Position numbers and translations under genes: made by a program | Shown: piece after piece, positions 1 to 8,578 of the stretch | Layout of the letters: each line of letters begins with the position of its first letter | Position numbering within the stretch: position 1 is the stretch's first letter | Assembly (NCBI GenBank): GCA_946415365.1 | Contig: CAMKSE010000006.1 | Span: 62,001-126,000 of the forward strand | Reading direction: 5' to 3' | Length of the DNA: 64,000 bases | Source: an uncultured Prevotellaceae bacterium | Lineage (GTDB): Bacteria; Bacteroidota; Bacteroidia; Bacteroidales; Bacteroidaceae | Notes under the pieces: generated by a model | What the model was told of the DNA's origin: nothing | Databases searched by the model: none | The model's input: only the letters and a program-made list of their open reading frames with translations

Positions 1-175
1 TTTTCATAGTATTAGATTTAAGGTTAACAGGGTTGCAGCGGCGACCCATTTTTTTTTGTACTAGATTAAAGAGATACAAATTGTTGTTGTTTGATGGATA
101 AAACGGTTGTTCGGTGGATGGATTATATTGTCTTAGATGTTTTTCCTACTTTTGCAACATCTTAAAAATTATGTA

Positions 176-532
176 ATGATGAAAAAGATAGGATTTGGTT
201 CAAATACGAATTGCAGAGAACATGTATTTGTTAAGGATAATAATGGCTTCAAACGTATATGCATCCACAATATTGTGTTTTTGGAGGCACAGCGGAGTTG
301 TTGTATTATACATCTTCAGAATTGTGAAATGAAAGTCAACGTTCCCTTGTGCGAGGTATTAGATGATTTAGACCCGCATTTGTTTTTAAGAATACACCGT
401 TCTTATTCGGTAAACCAGGAGCATCTTTTAGAATTGTCAAAGTATAAAGCCATTATCGACAATGGTCAAATATTGAGAGTCGGTAAGGTATATTATCAGA
501 AAATATTAAAAGGAACTATTCTAATTGGATAG
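176..532 (+). CDS. LytTR-family DNA-binding protein
   Basis: Short stand-alone LytTR DNA-binding protein of about 118 residues, probably a transcription regulator. The family pattern is clear: IVFLEA followed by strands, then FLRIHRSYSVN, which matches the conserved F-x-R-x-H-R-S-x-x-V-N core of LytTR domains, and a C-terminal strand region. There is no receiver domain, so any signal must come from another protein or a membrane partner. An upstream ATG at 137 would add 13 hydrophobic residues; I prefer the ATG pair at 176/179 because the LytTR fold needs nothing before it. It converges on the YolD-like gene with only four bases between. Target genes cannot be told from the sequence. Confidence 0.8.
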   Translation: MMKKIGFGSNTNCREHVFVKDNNGFKRICIHNIVFLEAQRSCCIIHLQNCEMKVNVPLCEVLDDLDPHLFLRIHRSYSVNQEHLLELSKYKAIIDNGQILRVGKVYYQKILKGTILIG

Positions 533-536
533 AGTT

Positions 537-734
537 TTAATACACATCATCGTCGTTATTCTTTGCTTCATAACTTTCTTCATTCTGCTGTATAGCATCT
601 TTGATGGCTGCATCATATCCGGTCAACGCGGCAAAGGGTGCAAACTGGGCTGCACGGTTCCACATTGACATTCTCGGATGATGCTTCGGCTCGTAGTGTG
701 GCAGATTGATGATATCGTCGTAATCGTGGGTCAT
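537..734 (-). CDS. small YolD-like partner of Y-family polymerase
   Basis: Protein of 65 residues with the block RAAQFAPFAALTGYDAAI, which resembles the core of YolD-like proteins that accompany UvrX/DinB polymerases in Firmicutes. Its ATG overlaps the stop of the upstream polymerase gene by four bases, so the two are probably translationally coupled. The tail is rich in Asp, Asn and Glu. A role in modulating the error-prone polymerase is inferred only from this pairing. Confidence 0.7.
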   Translation of the reverse strand: MTHDYDDIINLPHYEPKHHPRMSMWNRAAQFAPFAALTGYDAAIKDAIQQNEESYEAKNNDDDVY

Positions 735-2242
735 GCCTTGTGTCCTCCTATCTGTTCGTTACGTTCCTTGGCTGTGGCTCCTTCCTCGAAGTTCAGGCCT
801 CGGAGGATGGCATTCTTGCCGAAACGCTGTTTGATTTTCAACTGTGCCTCCTGCATTCGACGCTCCTTGTCAAACTTGGCTTGCTCCTCCTTACGCTGCT
901 TTTCCAGAGCCTCGTAGTCCGTGAAGAGATCAAGCTGCTGGGGAGCATTCCCTTGTGCCGCCACAGATGCCTCCGATACCACATGGTTCGTTGTCAGATT
1001 CAGCCTGCGAATCAGCAAATCTGGATTCACATGGCTGTCAAACAACTCTGAAGCACCTTCCATGATAAGGCGCGAGGATGATGTGGGCTTCTCGAAATTG
1101 AAGGAGCCGTGAGCATGTTTCGGCACTTGTTTACCGTAGTAGTTGGCGGTTATCTCTCCATGATACTTGGCTCGGATTTCAGGACGAGTCAGACTCTCTG
1201 CATCATAGCCAACAGTCAGTACCAGTTGGTCTGTCACCAAACGCTTCGAAACCAAGTCGAGTGCCATTCCTTCAGCCATTTCCTGTATCACCACACGGGC
1301 TTTCTTGAAAGTATAAGGCTCCTGTAGAACTTGTCCGCTGCTGAAAGAGTTGGTCTCTGGACGATATGCCTTTACAGCTTCCATCGTACATGGTTCCCAG
1401 CCCCAGGCATGGTCTATCAGCAGTTCGGCATTCACGCCAAAGAGCCGGTAAAGCAGTCCCTCGTTCTGTATGGACATTTGGGCCAGCTTACCCATCGTAT
1501 CAATACCATAGACAGCCAGTTTCTCTGCTATGCCTCTGCCTACACGCCAGAACTTCGTGATAGGCTGGTAGTCCCAAAGTTCACGCCGATACGACATTTC
1601 ATCCAGCTCTGCAATACGCACACCGTCTTTGTCTGCGGGCATCTTCTTGGCGACTATATCCATTGCAATCTTTGCCAGATACATGTTTGTGCCGATACCA
1701 GCCGTCGCCGTGATGCCAGTAGTGGCCAGCACGTCGCGGATCATCTTCATGGCTAGTTCATGCGCCGACATCTTGTATGTAGGCAGATAGGACGTTACAT
1801 CCATAAACACCTCGTCGATACTATAGACATGAATATCCTCTGGAGCAATGTATTTCAGATAGGTCTCATAGACCTTGGTGCTCACTTCCATATAGTGAGC
1901 CATACGTGGCGGTGCAGCGATATAGTCGAGTTCTAGGCTTGGATTAGCTTTCAGTTCTGGATCATTGTAGGATTTGCCTGTCATCCTCCATCCTGCAGCT
2001 CTCTTGCGCTCATTATTCACATCACGCACTCTCTGAACCACCTCGAACAGTCGCGCACGTCCTCCGATGCCGTATGCTTTCAGCGACGGAGAAACTGCCA
2101 GACAGATGGTCTTCTCCGTCCTCGACACATCTGCCACGACAAGGTTGGTGGTCAGCGGGTCAAGCCCTCTATCCACACACTCCACTGAAGCGTAGAACGA
2201 CTTCAGGTCGATGGCAATATATGTCCGCTGCTGCTCCTGCAT
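731..2242 (-). CDS. Y-family DNA polymerase (UmuC/UvrX/DinB type)
   Basis: Translesion DNA polymerase of 503 residues. The N-terminus has AIDLKSFYASVE, with the first metal-binding Asp and the steric-gate region, and YSIDEVFMD near residue 140 provides the second acidic cluster (S-I-D-E). A helix-hairpin-helix thumb region and a little-finger domain follow, then a charged Lys/Glu-rich tail from about residue 445. The length is above that of DinB and close to UvrX-like proteins. It lies five bases downstream of the DUF6557-like gene and overlaps the YolD-like gene by four bases, giving a three-gene operon read leftward from a promoter near 2613. No recognisable LexA box was seen upstream. Confidence 0.92.
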   Translation of the reverse strand: MQEQQRTYIAIDLKSFYASVECVDRGLDPLTTNLVVADVSRTEKTICLAVSPSLKAYGIGGRARLFEVVQRVRDVNNERKRAAGWRMTGKSYNDPELKANPSLELDYIAAPPRMAHYMEVSTKVYETYLKYIAPEDIHVYSIDEVFMDVTSYLPTYKMSAHELAMKMIRDVLATTGITATAGIGTNMYLAKIAMDIVAKKMPADKDGVRIAELDEMSYRRELWDYQPITKFWRVGRGIAEKLAVYGIDTMGKLAQMSIQNEGLLYRLFGVNAELLIDHAWGWEPCTMEAVKAYRPETNSFSSGQVLQEPYTFKKARVVIQEMAEGMALDLVSKRLVTDQLVLTVGYDAESLTRPEIRAKYHGEITANYYGKQVPKHAHGSFNFEKPTSSSRLIMEGASELFDSHVNPDLLIRRLNLTTNHVVSEASVAAQGNAPQQLDLFTDYEALEKQRKEEQAKFDKERRMQEAQLKIKQRFGKNAILRGLNFEEGATAKERNEQIGGHKA

Positions 2243-2247
2243 ACATC

Positions 2248-2586
2248 CTATCTAATGATCTTTGCTTTCTGTAGATTGGTCATGTCATTCCAGAATTCTG
2301 ACTGCTCTGCTTCATCAAAATTCTGGGAGGTCATTTCCGTGAGGATAGCATCAAGAAGCTGTATCTTCGTCACCTGCAGGTCAGGATCCACATCGATAGG
2401 ATAGGTGACAATATCCCCTAAAGAACCGATGTGAACATTATATACGGCTACCTCTCCATTCACCATCTTGACCTCAATATGTCTGCTGGAACCATATTCA
2501 GGCTTTACCTTCAACAGTTCCTGGTAGAGTGGGTAGTCCGTATATTCCTCGGGACTTACGGATGATAATAACTCTTTTAGCGTCAT
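2248..2586 (-). CDS. conserved hypothetical protein (DUF6557-like)
   Basis: Acidic 112-residue protein beginning MTLKELLSSVSPEEY. I recall similar short proteins annotated DUF6557 in Bacteroidales, but that assignment is from memory. No signal peptide, membrane segment or catalytic motif is visible. It is the first gene of the operon with the Y-family polymerase, five bases away, with its own promoter core 27 bases upstream. A function in DNA damage tolerance would be guilt by association only. Confidence 0.6.
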   Translation of the reverse strand: MTLKELLSSVSPEEYTDYPLYQELLKVKPEYGSSRHIEVKMVNGEVAVYNVHIGSLGDIVTYPIDVDPDLQVTKIQLLDAILTEMTSQNFDEAEQSEFWNDMTNLQKAKIIR

Positions 2587-2612
2587 ATCTTATCGATGTT
2601 CTGTTTCGTGTG

Positions 2613-2620
2613 CAAAGGTA
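2613..2620 (-). promoter_or_regulatory. promoter -7 element for polymerase operon
   Basis: On the minus strand this reads TACCTTTG followed by C and A, matching the Bacteroidetes primary sigma -7 consensus TAnnTTTG. It lies 27 bases upstream of the first ATG of the operon. Confidence 0.7.
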
Positions 2621-2772
2621 CAAAAAATATGGCGAAATAACGCTGACATCCTTGAAAACAGGCACTTTTTTGATAACTATTAAAGATTGGGTAGGGGAAA
2701 TCCCCATGATATTTTAGGGGTTTTGGCCTTGCAGAATAGGACATTTCTCTTTCAAACCTCATCAAATCACCC

Positions 2773-2780
2773 TATCTTTG
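2773..2780 (+). promoter_or_regulatory. promoter -7 element for secreted HMA-like gene
   Basis: TATCTTTG fits TAnnTTTG and lies 53 bases before the ATG at 2834. The -33 element is not clear. Confidence 0.6.
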
Positions 2781-2833
2781 CACCGTGAACAAGAAACAAA
2801 TGTCGAACCATTTAAAGAATAGGAGACAAAGTT

Positions 2834-3211
2834 ATGAAGACAATGAATAAGGTGATCGCAGCCATGATGATGGCCATCACATTTGCAATGCCGGCAATGG
2901 CAGGTAATAAGAATAGCAACAGCAAGAAGGACAAGGTTGTTGCAGTGAATAATAAGAAGGTGTCGCACTTCGATAAGAAGGTGGATAAAAAGACCGCACA
3001 CTTCGATGCTCACAAGCATGCTTATCGTCCTGACGTGAAGGCCTGCACCTTCAAGGTGAGCCGTCACGACTCTCATAAGAAGGTTGTTGCAAAGATTGAG
3101 AACATGAAAGGCGTGAAGGAGGCCAAGTGGAATCCGCGTACTCGTGAAGTGACGGTTATCTACGATGCAAATGTGACATCAGTCCGCAATATCAAGCACT
3201 TCATGGCATAG
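2834..3211 (+). CDS. secreted His/Lys-rich protein with HMA-like fold
   Basis: Exported protein of 125 residues. A signal peptide covers residues 1-23 with the cleavage motif AMA. Residues 25-65 are rich in Lys, Asn and His. The last 60 residues resemble the beta-alpha-beta-beta-alpha-beta pattern of heavy-metal-associated domains: a strand CTFKVSR, a helix with HKKVVAKIENMKGV, then strands around VTVIYDANV. The usual CxxC metal pair is absent; a single Cys and several His remain. It is a lone gene with its own promoter and a hairpin terminator. Metal binding is plausible but not shown. Confidence 0.65.
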   Translation: MKTMNKVIAAMMMAITFAMPAMAGNKNSNSKKDKVVAVNNKKVSHFDKKVDKKTAHFDAHKHAYRPDVKACTFKVSRHDSHKKVVAKIENMKGVKEAKWNPRTREVTVIYDANVTSVRNIKHFMA

Positions 3212-3241
3212 CAGTATGCCATTCCATATATAATCCAGAAG

Positions 3242-3277
3242 ACCCCGGCTTGCATCTGCAGGTCGGGGCTTTGATTA
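3242..3277 (+). terminator. rho-independent terminator
   Basis: CCCCGGCTTGC pairs with GCAGGTCGGGG (two G-U pairs) around a short loop, followed by CTTTGATTATTA. It ends the HMA-like gene. Confidence 0.65.
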
Positions 3278-3298
3278 TTATAAGTGTTCAGAGTCATT

Positions 3299-3778
3299 CT
3301 ACAATTTCCTGTTGGCATAATGCTGTATGCATTCAGGGTCTATGCGGGTGTATGACTCATCTCCTAGCAATGTGGAGGTAAGCAGCATATCAGCTGTGGT
3401 ACGGTTCGTGGCAAAGGCAATGTTGTAGAGCGAAGCCAGTCTGCTCAGGGCTGAAACATCGTTCTGATGACCCTGTACGGCAAGGTTGTCGCAGAAGAAA
3501 ATCAGCATGTCTATTTTACCTTCGGCCAGCATGGCACCAATCTGCTGGTCGCCTCCCAACGGGCCACTCAACAGGCGTGTCACCTTGTCCTTGAACGGAT
3601 ATTCCGGTTCTTCCTCTGTTCCGAAAGCAAGCTCACTAATGAGTCTGCCTGTGGTACCAGTAGCGTAAAGATGGTGTTTTGACAACAGGGCAGCATTGAA
3701 TCTCACCCAGTCCAACAGTTCATTCTTTCTTGAGTCATGTGCAACAAGTGCAATGTTCAATATCTCTTTCATAGTCAA
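3299..3778 (-). CDS. mgsA: methylglyoxal synthase
   Basis: Converts dihydroxyacetone phosphate to methylglyoxal and phosphate, a bypass of lower glycolysis. At 159 residues it has the usual family length. Recognisable parts are IALVAHDSRK at the N-terminus, the phosphate-binding GPLGGDQQIGA with its catalytic Asp, an FFCDNL-x5-HQNDV block matching the family's FFxDxL-HDxDV region, and ATNRTTAD near the C-terminus. The start may be the ATG at 3772 rather than 3778. It follows pfkA and the amidotransferase leftward but has its own promoter core at 3845. The setting next to phosphofructokinase fits triose-phosphate metabolism. Confidence 0.92.
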   Translation of the reverse strand: MTMKEILNIALVAHDSRKNELLDWVRFNAALLSKHHLYATGTTGRLISELAFGTEEEPEYPFKDKVTRLLSGPLGGDQQIGAMLAEGKIDMLIFFCDNLAVQGHQNDVSALSRLASLYNIAFATNRTTADMLLTSTLLGDESYTRIDPECIQHYANRKL

Positions 3779-3844
3779 TCCTTTCTTCTAAATTAAACAA
3801 TCTTTTTACCTAAATCTAATACCATTTCGGTATGTTATCCGCTG

Positions 3845-3852
3845 CAAAAGTA
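3845..3852 (-). promoter_or_regulatory. promoter -7 element for mgsA
   Basis: TACTTTTG on the minus strand, 67 bases upstream of the mgsA start, fits TAnnTTTG. Confidence 0.6.
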
Positions 3853-3918
3853 GTGCTTTTAGCGGCGAATGTCAAGTGAATCGCATTGGTTTCAGACTTG
3901 AAATACGCATTTCTTGGC

Positions 3919-4638
3919 TTATATCAAGTTGAAGAAGTGAAGAATAAATTGAGCAACGGCATGACCTTGATGGTTCCAATGCTTAATGGATTTTTCAGCC
4001 TCACTCTTGACGTGTTCATCTTCCTCTTGTGCGTGGTTTCTGATTAAGTGAAGTTCATATTCTGACGTGAATTCTGGGTGTCCTTGAAAAGTTAGGATAT
4101 GATGGTCTATCCGGAATCCCTCATACCAGCAAAAATCACTGTGGGCGATAGCAATGGCATCAGAAGGAAGAACAGTCACATGGTCATGGTGATTATACAA
4201 GAGGCGCAGACGGTTATTTGGGAAATATGAATGCATGATTTCGTCTGTGATGACTGATTCACGAATACCTATACCCCAGCCTCCTGCATAGCGTTTGACC
4301 TCACCCCCTAACGCCTGAGCTATGACCTGATGCCCAAAGCATATCCCAGCCAATTTGATATGGAGTGACGCAGCATCTCTTACCCACTGCATGAGTTCCA
4401 GAATCCAAGAGTCACTATCGTAGGCGGAACTATTACTTCCTGAAATCAGATATAATTCGTCTTTCTTCAATTCCTTGGGTAAGACACCCGCCATGACAGG
4501 AAACACCTCAAATTCCAAGGAACCATCAACAGCACGGAACATTTCCCTGAACATTGACGCATATGAGGGAATCTCTGGCGGCAAAAGTCCAGGGAATGTG
4601 TCACACAACAATATATTAATCTTCGGTCTTTTCATCAC
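3919..4638 (-). CDS. class I glutamine amidotransferase domain protein
   Basis: Stand-alone GATase1 domain of 239 residues. The nucleophile elbow is GICFGHQ (Cys near residue 99), and the His-Glu pair is in FQGHPEF near residue 185. The layout matches GMP-synthase-like amidotransferases without a synthetase domain. The substrate is unknown; relatives include gamma-glutamyl hydrolases and glutamine-dependent ligase subunits. It lies 29 bases downstream of pfkA and is probably cotranscribed with it. There is no signal peptide, so it should be cytosolic. Confidence 0.85.
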   Translation of the reverse strand: MMKRPKINILLCDTFPGLLPPEIPSYASMFREMFRAVDGSLEFEVFPVMAGVLPKELKKDELYLISGSNSSAYDSDSWILELMQWVRDAASLHIKLAGICFGHQVIAQALGGEVKRYAGGWGIGIRESVITDEIMHSYFPNNRLRLLYNHHDHVTVLPSDAIAIAHSDFCWYEGFRIDHHILTFQGHPEFTSEYELHLIRNHAQEEDEHVKSEAEKSIKHWNHQGHAVAQFILHFFNLI

Positions 4639-4667
4639 AAAGTGTGAATTCGCATCTTTATCATTAC

Positions 4668-5645
4668 TTAGATACTTAGTTCGTTGAGTACCGTGATGAG
4701 GTGCTTGTCAAAGCGTTTGTCGGTACGGATACACTCGCTGAATGGCACATAGACGACCTCATTGTTGCGGACTCCCACCATAACATTACGCTGGCCTTGC
4801 TTGATAGCTTCAATAGCACCGACACCTGTAGTCGATGCTAGAATTCTATCACGGGCCGATGGTGTGCCACCACGTTGAAGATGACCGAGGATAGATACAC
4901 GCACATCAAATTCAGGAAACTCTTTCTTCACACGGTCAGCATAGAACAGGGCACCGCATTTTGGACTTTCCGATACAATGACAATACAGGATTTCTTCGA
5001 TTTACGGATACCACGTTCCATGAACTGTGCCAACTGGTCTACGTCTGTCGCTTCCTCAGGAACGATAGCGGCCTCTGCACCACAGGCAATAGCGCAATTC
5101 TGTGCAAGAAAACCCGCATCGCGGCCCATCACCTCGATAAAGAATATTCGCTCATGCGAGTTAGCCGTGTCGCGGATACGGTCTACACATTCCATAATGG
5201 TATTCATCGTGGTATCGTATCCGATGGTAGAATCAGTACCGTAAAGGTCGTTATCAATGGTGCCGGGCAGACCGATGACAGGAAAGTCGAACTCCATACC
5301 GAAGTTGCGGGCACCAGTGAGTGAGCCATTGCCACCAATTACCACAAGGGTGTCTATCTCCTCCTTCTGGCAGGTCTCATATGCTTTCTGCATACCTTCT
5401 GGCGTCATAAAATCTTTGCTTCGAGCAGTTTTTAAGATGGTGCCGCCCCTGGTGATGATACCACTGACATCCTCCGTGGAGAAGGATTTTACCTCACCTT
5501 TGATGAGACCATCGTAGCCTCTGTATATACCCTTAATATTGAACCCATTGTAAATACCTGCACGCGTTACTGCGCGTATAGCTGCATTCATTCCAGGAGA
5601 ATCACCACCCGATGTCAGAATGCCGATAGTCTTGATTTTCCTCAT
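4668..5645 (-). CDS. pfkA: 6-phosphofructokinase
   Basis: Phosphorylates fructose 6-phosphate to fructose 1,6-bisphosphate, the committed step of glycolysis. It is 325 residues long, close to E. coli PfkA. Motifs: [14 protein letters not shown] (nucleotide binding), [22 protein letters not shown] with the catalytic Asp, [11 protein letters not shown], and [15 protein letters not shown]. The Gly following the variable position in GGNGS suggests ATP rather than pyrophosphate as donor. The preceding residue is Asn where E. coli has Asp103, which contacts Mg-ATP. It lies in the leftward block with the amidotransferase. Confidence 0.95.
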   Translation of the reverse strand: MRKIKTIGILTSGGDSPGMNAAIRAVTRAGIYNGFNIKGIYRGYDGLIKGEVKSFSTEDVSGIITRGGTILKTARSKDFMTPEGMQKAYETCQKEEIDTLVVIGGNGSLTGARNFGMEFDFPVIGLPGTIDNDLYGTDSTIGYDTTMNTIMECVDRIRDTANSHERIFFIEVMGRDAGFLAQNCAIACGAEAAIVPEEATDVDQLAQFMERGIRKSKKSCIVIVSESPKCGALFYADRVKKEFPEFDVRVSILGHLQRGGTPSARDRILASTTGVGAIEAIKQGQRNVMVGVRNNEVVYVPFSECIRTDKRFDKHLITVLNELSI

Positions 5646-5694
5646 TTCCCAGTTATATTTAAGAAACTTGCAGTGAATAGAAAAAAGAATTTTT

Positions 5695-6702
5695 TCACTT
5701 TACGACCCACGTGTCGTTTGTCTCTAACAATTCCGCAAAGTTGTGGTACTTCTTCTGGGCACTGACTTCAGCGAGTTGTGCGTGCACAGCCTCATTGTAG
5801 GTGGGGGCCTCTACGTCGCGGATCACGCCGAGGGCGATGGGGAAGCCATCCTCCAGCGTCATCATGGCGAGTTTCAACTGCAGGGTGTTGTCCTCGCAGT
5901 GGGCATCATGCACGAGTACGTCATCGAGGGTGTAACTATCCTTGCCGATCTCCACCACCTTCAGGCCGAAGCCCTGCTGCACCAGTCCGAACTCCGAGTT
6001 CTCGCCGAAGACGAGCTTCTCGCCGTGGCGCACGTAGATGGCGTTCTTCTTGCGGCCTTCGTTGTTATAGACGATGTCGTGGCAGTGGTCGTTGAAGATG
6101 ACGCAGTTCTGCAATACCTCCGTCACCGAGGCACCCTTGTGCTCATAAGCGGCCTTCAGCACCTCCACCGTTCCCTTAGCGTCAGTCGCCACGCAACGGG
6201 CGAAGAAGTGTCCGCGGGCTCCGAAGCAGAGTTCTGCGGGGCGGAATGGGTCCTCTACTGTGCCATAAGGGCTGGACTTCGAGACGAAACCACGAGGAGA
6301 GGTGGGGCTGTACTGACCCTTCGTCAACCCGTAGATGCGGTTGTTCAGGAGGATCATGTTCAGGTCGATGTTACGACGGTTGGCATGGATGAAGTGGTTA
6401 CCGCCGATGGCCAGTCCGTCGCCGTCGCCTGACACCTGCCAGACGGTGAGGTTGGGGTTAGCCACCTTGGCGCCTGTAGCGATGGCAGCGGCACGTCCGT
6501 GGATGGTGTTCATGCCGTAGGTAGCCATATAGTGGGGCAGACGACTGGAGCAGCCGATACCGCTGATGACGGCTACATTCTCAGGAGCAACGCCGATCTC
6601 TGCCATTGCTTTGTGCAGTGAAGCCAGGAAGAAGTGGTCACCGCAACCCGGACACCAACGGGGCTGTCCTTTCTTGAAATCTTGTGCTGTATATGTACTC
6701 AT
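5695..6702 (-). CDS. korB: 2-oxoacid:ferredoxin oxidoreductase, beta subunit
   Basis: Thiamine-diphosphate subunit of a 2-oxoglutarate-type ferredoxin oxidoreductase, which makes acyl-CoA, CO2 and reduced ferredoxin. It has 335 residues. [14 protein letters not shown] at residues 17-30 is typical of the beta subunit. The TPP-binding motif starts [10 protein letters not shown] and ends at the NN of [10 protein letters not shown]. The start ATG follows the korA stop by four bases. Substrate choice between 2-oxoglutarate and other 2-oxoacids cannot be settled from the sequence. GC content here and in korA is visibly higher than in neighbours, as expected for highly expressed central metabolism. 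Confidence 0.92.
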   Translation of the reverse strand: MSTYTAQDFKKGQPRWCPGCGDHFFLASLHKAMAEIGVAPENVAVISGIGCSSRLPHYMATYGMNTIHGRAAAIATGAKVANPNLTVWQVSGDGDGLAIGGNHFIHANRRNIDLNMILLNNRIYGLTKGQYSPTSPRGFVSKSSPYGTVEDPFRPAELCFGARGHFFARCVATDAKGTVEVLKAAYEHKGASVTEVLQNCVIFNDHCHDIVYNNEGRKKNAIYVRHGEKLVFGENSEFGLVQQGFGLKVVEIGKDSYTLDDVLVHDAHCEDNTLQLKLAMMTLEDGFPIALGVIRDVEAPTYNEAVHAQLAEVSAQKKYHNFAELLETNDTWVVK

Positions 6703-6706
6703 AGCT

Positions 6707-8554
6707 TTACTTCTTTAAAATGTCCTCGAATGCGTTGACTAACTCTTCTACTACGAAAGGCTGGCCTTTCACCTGGTTGAACTGGTAGGGCACGAAGTTG
6801 TCGACCTTCATGCGGAGGTAAGCAGCAAGCTGACCCATGTTCTGCTCTGCCACTACTACCTTGTTGTATTTAGAGAGCACCTCAGCCGTGTTCTTCGGCA
6901 GCGGGTTCAAGTACTTGAAGTGTGCAAGGGCAACTTTTTTACCTGCTGCACGCAATTCGTCCATAGCCGAGTGCAGGTGCCCATAGGTAGAGCCAAAGCC
7001 AACGATGAGCAGGTCGGCACTGTCAGCATCGCCGTCCACCTCAAGGTCGGGCACCTGGATATTATCTATCTTCTGCTGGCGCAGGCGCGTCATCAGGTCG
7101 TGATTCTCAGGATTCGTCGAGATGGCACCCGTCTCAGAGTCCTTCTCCAGTCCGCCAAGGATGTGGGCAAAGCCCTCACGACCGGGCACAGCCCAGTAGC
7201 GAGTGCCGTTTTCGGCACGCATGTAGGGCGTCCACTTACCTTTCAGCTCCTCAGGAACGTAGGGAGGATTGATGGCGTCAAGCTTTGTGATGTCAGGGAG
7301 CTTGAAGGCACCAGAACCGTTGGCTACGTAGGCATCGGTGAGCAGTACGACGGGCGTCATGTGCTCTAAGGCTATCTTACAGGCCTGATAGGCGGCATCG
7401 AAACAGTCGGCAGGACTGGTGGCAGCCATCACCGGCATGGGACTCTCACCGTTACGGCCGAAGAGCACCTGCAGCAGGTCGGTTTGTTCCGACTTCGTGG
7501 GCAGACCTGTGGCAGGACCTCCACGCTGTACATCGAGTACTACGAGGGGCAGCTCCATAATCACGGCGAGGTTCATCGCCTCAGACTTCAGACAGATACC
7601 GGGGCCTGAGGTAGAGGTCACGCCGAGAGTGCCAGCAAACGAGGCGCCGAGGGCGGAGGCACAACCACTGATCTCATCCTCACACTGTACGGTGATGACA
7701 CCGCATGACTTGTGCTTCGACAGTTCGTGAAGCACGTCGGTGGCAGGAGTGATAGGATAGCTACCCAGATAGAGGCGGAGTCCGGCCTTCTCAGCTGCGG
7801 CAATGAAGCCGTAAGCAGTGCCCTTGTTACCCGTAATGTCCATATAGCGTCCGGGCACCTTCTCCTTCGACTCGATGCGATAGACATTGACAGCACTGGA
7901 GTGAGTGTTATGACCGTAGTCGTAGCCGGCCTGCACCACCTTGATGTTAATCTCTGCGATGGCGGGCTTCTTGGCGAATTTTTCTTTCAGGAAATTGGCC
8001 ACGAGGTTCAGGTCGCGGTCGAAGAGCCAGCATACAAGGCCAAGGGCAAACATGTTGCGACACTTCAAGATGGCCTTGTTGTCCATGCCAGTATCAGCCA
8101 GACAGTCCTTCACCATCGTGGTCAATGGGCACTGAATGACGCGGTCGGGGTCGATGCCCATCTCACCGAGGTAGTCCTCTGTCTTGAACTGTGCTTTCTC
8201 CAGATCCTTGGGGCCGAAGGAATCGGTGTCGATGATAATGGTGGCACCGGGCTTGGCATAGCGATATTGCGTCTTCAGCGCAGCGGCATTCATAGCTACC
8301 AGCACGTCGCACTTATCACCAGGGGTGTAGACCTTACCCGTGCCGATGTGTACCTGAAAACCTGACACACCCGTCAGTGACCCCTGCGGGGCGCGGATGT
8401 CCGCAGGGTAGTCTGGGAATGTTGAAATGCCGTTACCAACGGTGGCACTGACCGTAGAAAAGATGTTTCCAGCCAGCTGCATGCCGTCGCCAGAGTCACC
8501 CGAGAAGCGGACGACCACCTGACTCATTTCTTTGATTTCTATTTCTCTTTCCAT
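6707..8554 (-). CDS. korA: 2-oxoacid:ferredoxin oxidoreductase, alpha subunit (gamma-alpha fusion)
   Basis: Partner of korB, 615 residues. The N-terminal gamma-type domain (about 10-195) starts VVVRFSGDSGDGMQLAGNIF. The pyrimidine-binding domain then begins near residue 245 with GNKGTAYGFIAAAEKAG and SYPITPATDVLHEL, including the catalytic ECED-type segment QCEDEISG. The C-terminal domain has the FGSTYG motif near residue 520. A shorter start at MSQVVVRF (8527) is possible. It heads the korAB pair and lies 24 bases after the M14 pseudoenzyme gene, so it may share the promoter of the ATP-grasp cluster. Confidence 0.92.
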   Translation of the reverse strand: MEREIEIKEMSQVVVRFSGDSGDGMQLAGNIFSTVSATVGNGISTFPDYPADIRAPQGSLTGVSGFQVHIGTGKVYTPGDKCDVLVAMNAAALKTQYRYAKPGATIIIDTDSFGPKDLEKAQFKTEDYLGEMGIDPDRVIQCPLTTMVKDCLADTGMDNKAILKCRNMFALGLVCWLFDRDLNLVANFLKEKFAKKPAIAEINIKVVQAGYDYGHNTHSSAVNVYRIESKEKVPGRYMDITGNKGTAYGFIAAAEKAGLRLYLGSYPITPATDVLHELSKHKSCGVITVQCEDEISGCASALGASFAGTLGVTSTSGPGICLKSEAMNLAVIMELPLVVLDVQRGGPATGLPTKSEQTDLLQVLFGRNGESPMPVMAATSPADCFDAAYQACKIALEHMTPVVLLTDAYVANGSGAFKLPDITKLDAINPPYVPEELKGKWTPYMRAENGTRYWAVPGREGFAHILGGLEKDSETGAISTNPENHDLMTRLRQQKIDNIQVPDLEVDGDADSADLLIVGFGSTYGHLHSAMDELRAAGKKVALAHFKYLNPLPKNTAEVLSKYNKVVVAEQNMGQLAAYLRMKVDNFVPYQFNQVKGQPFVVEELVNAFEDILKK

Positions 8555-8578
8555 ATATTCATCCTTTTCTTTCTTGGT

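Noticed and set aside
5743..8365. Long plus-strand frames (5743-6432 and 7712-8365)
   Set aside because: They lie opposite korB and korA, which have complete functional motifs; these frames arise from high-GC codon structure.
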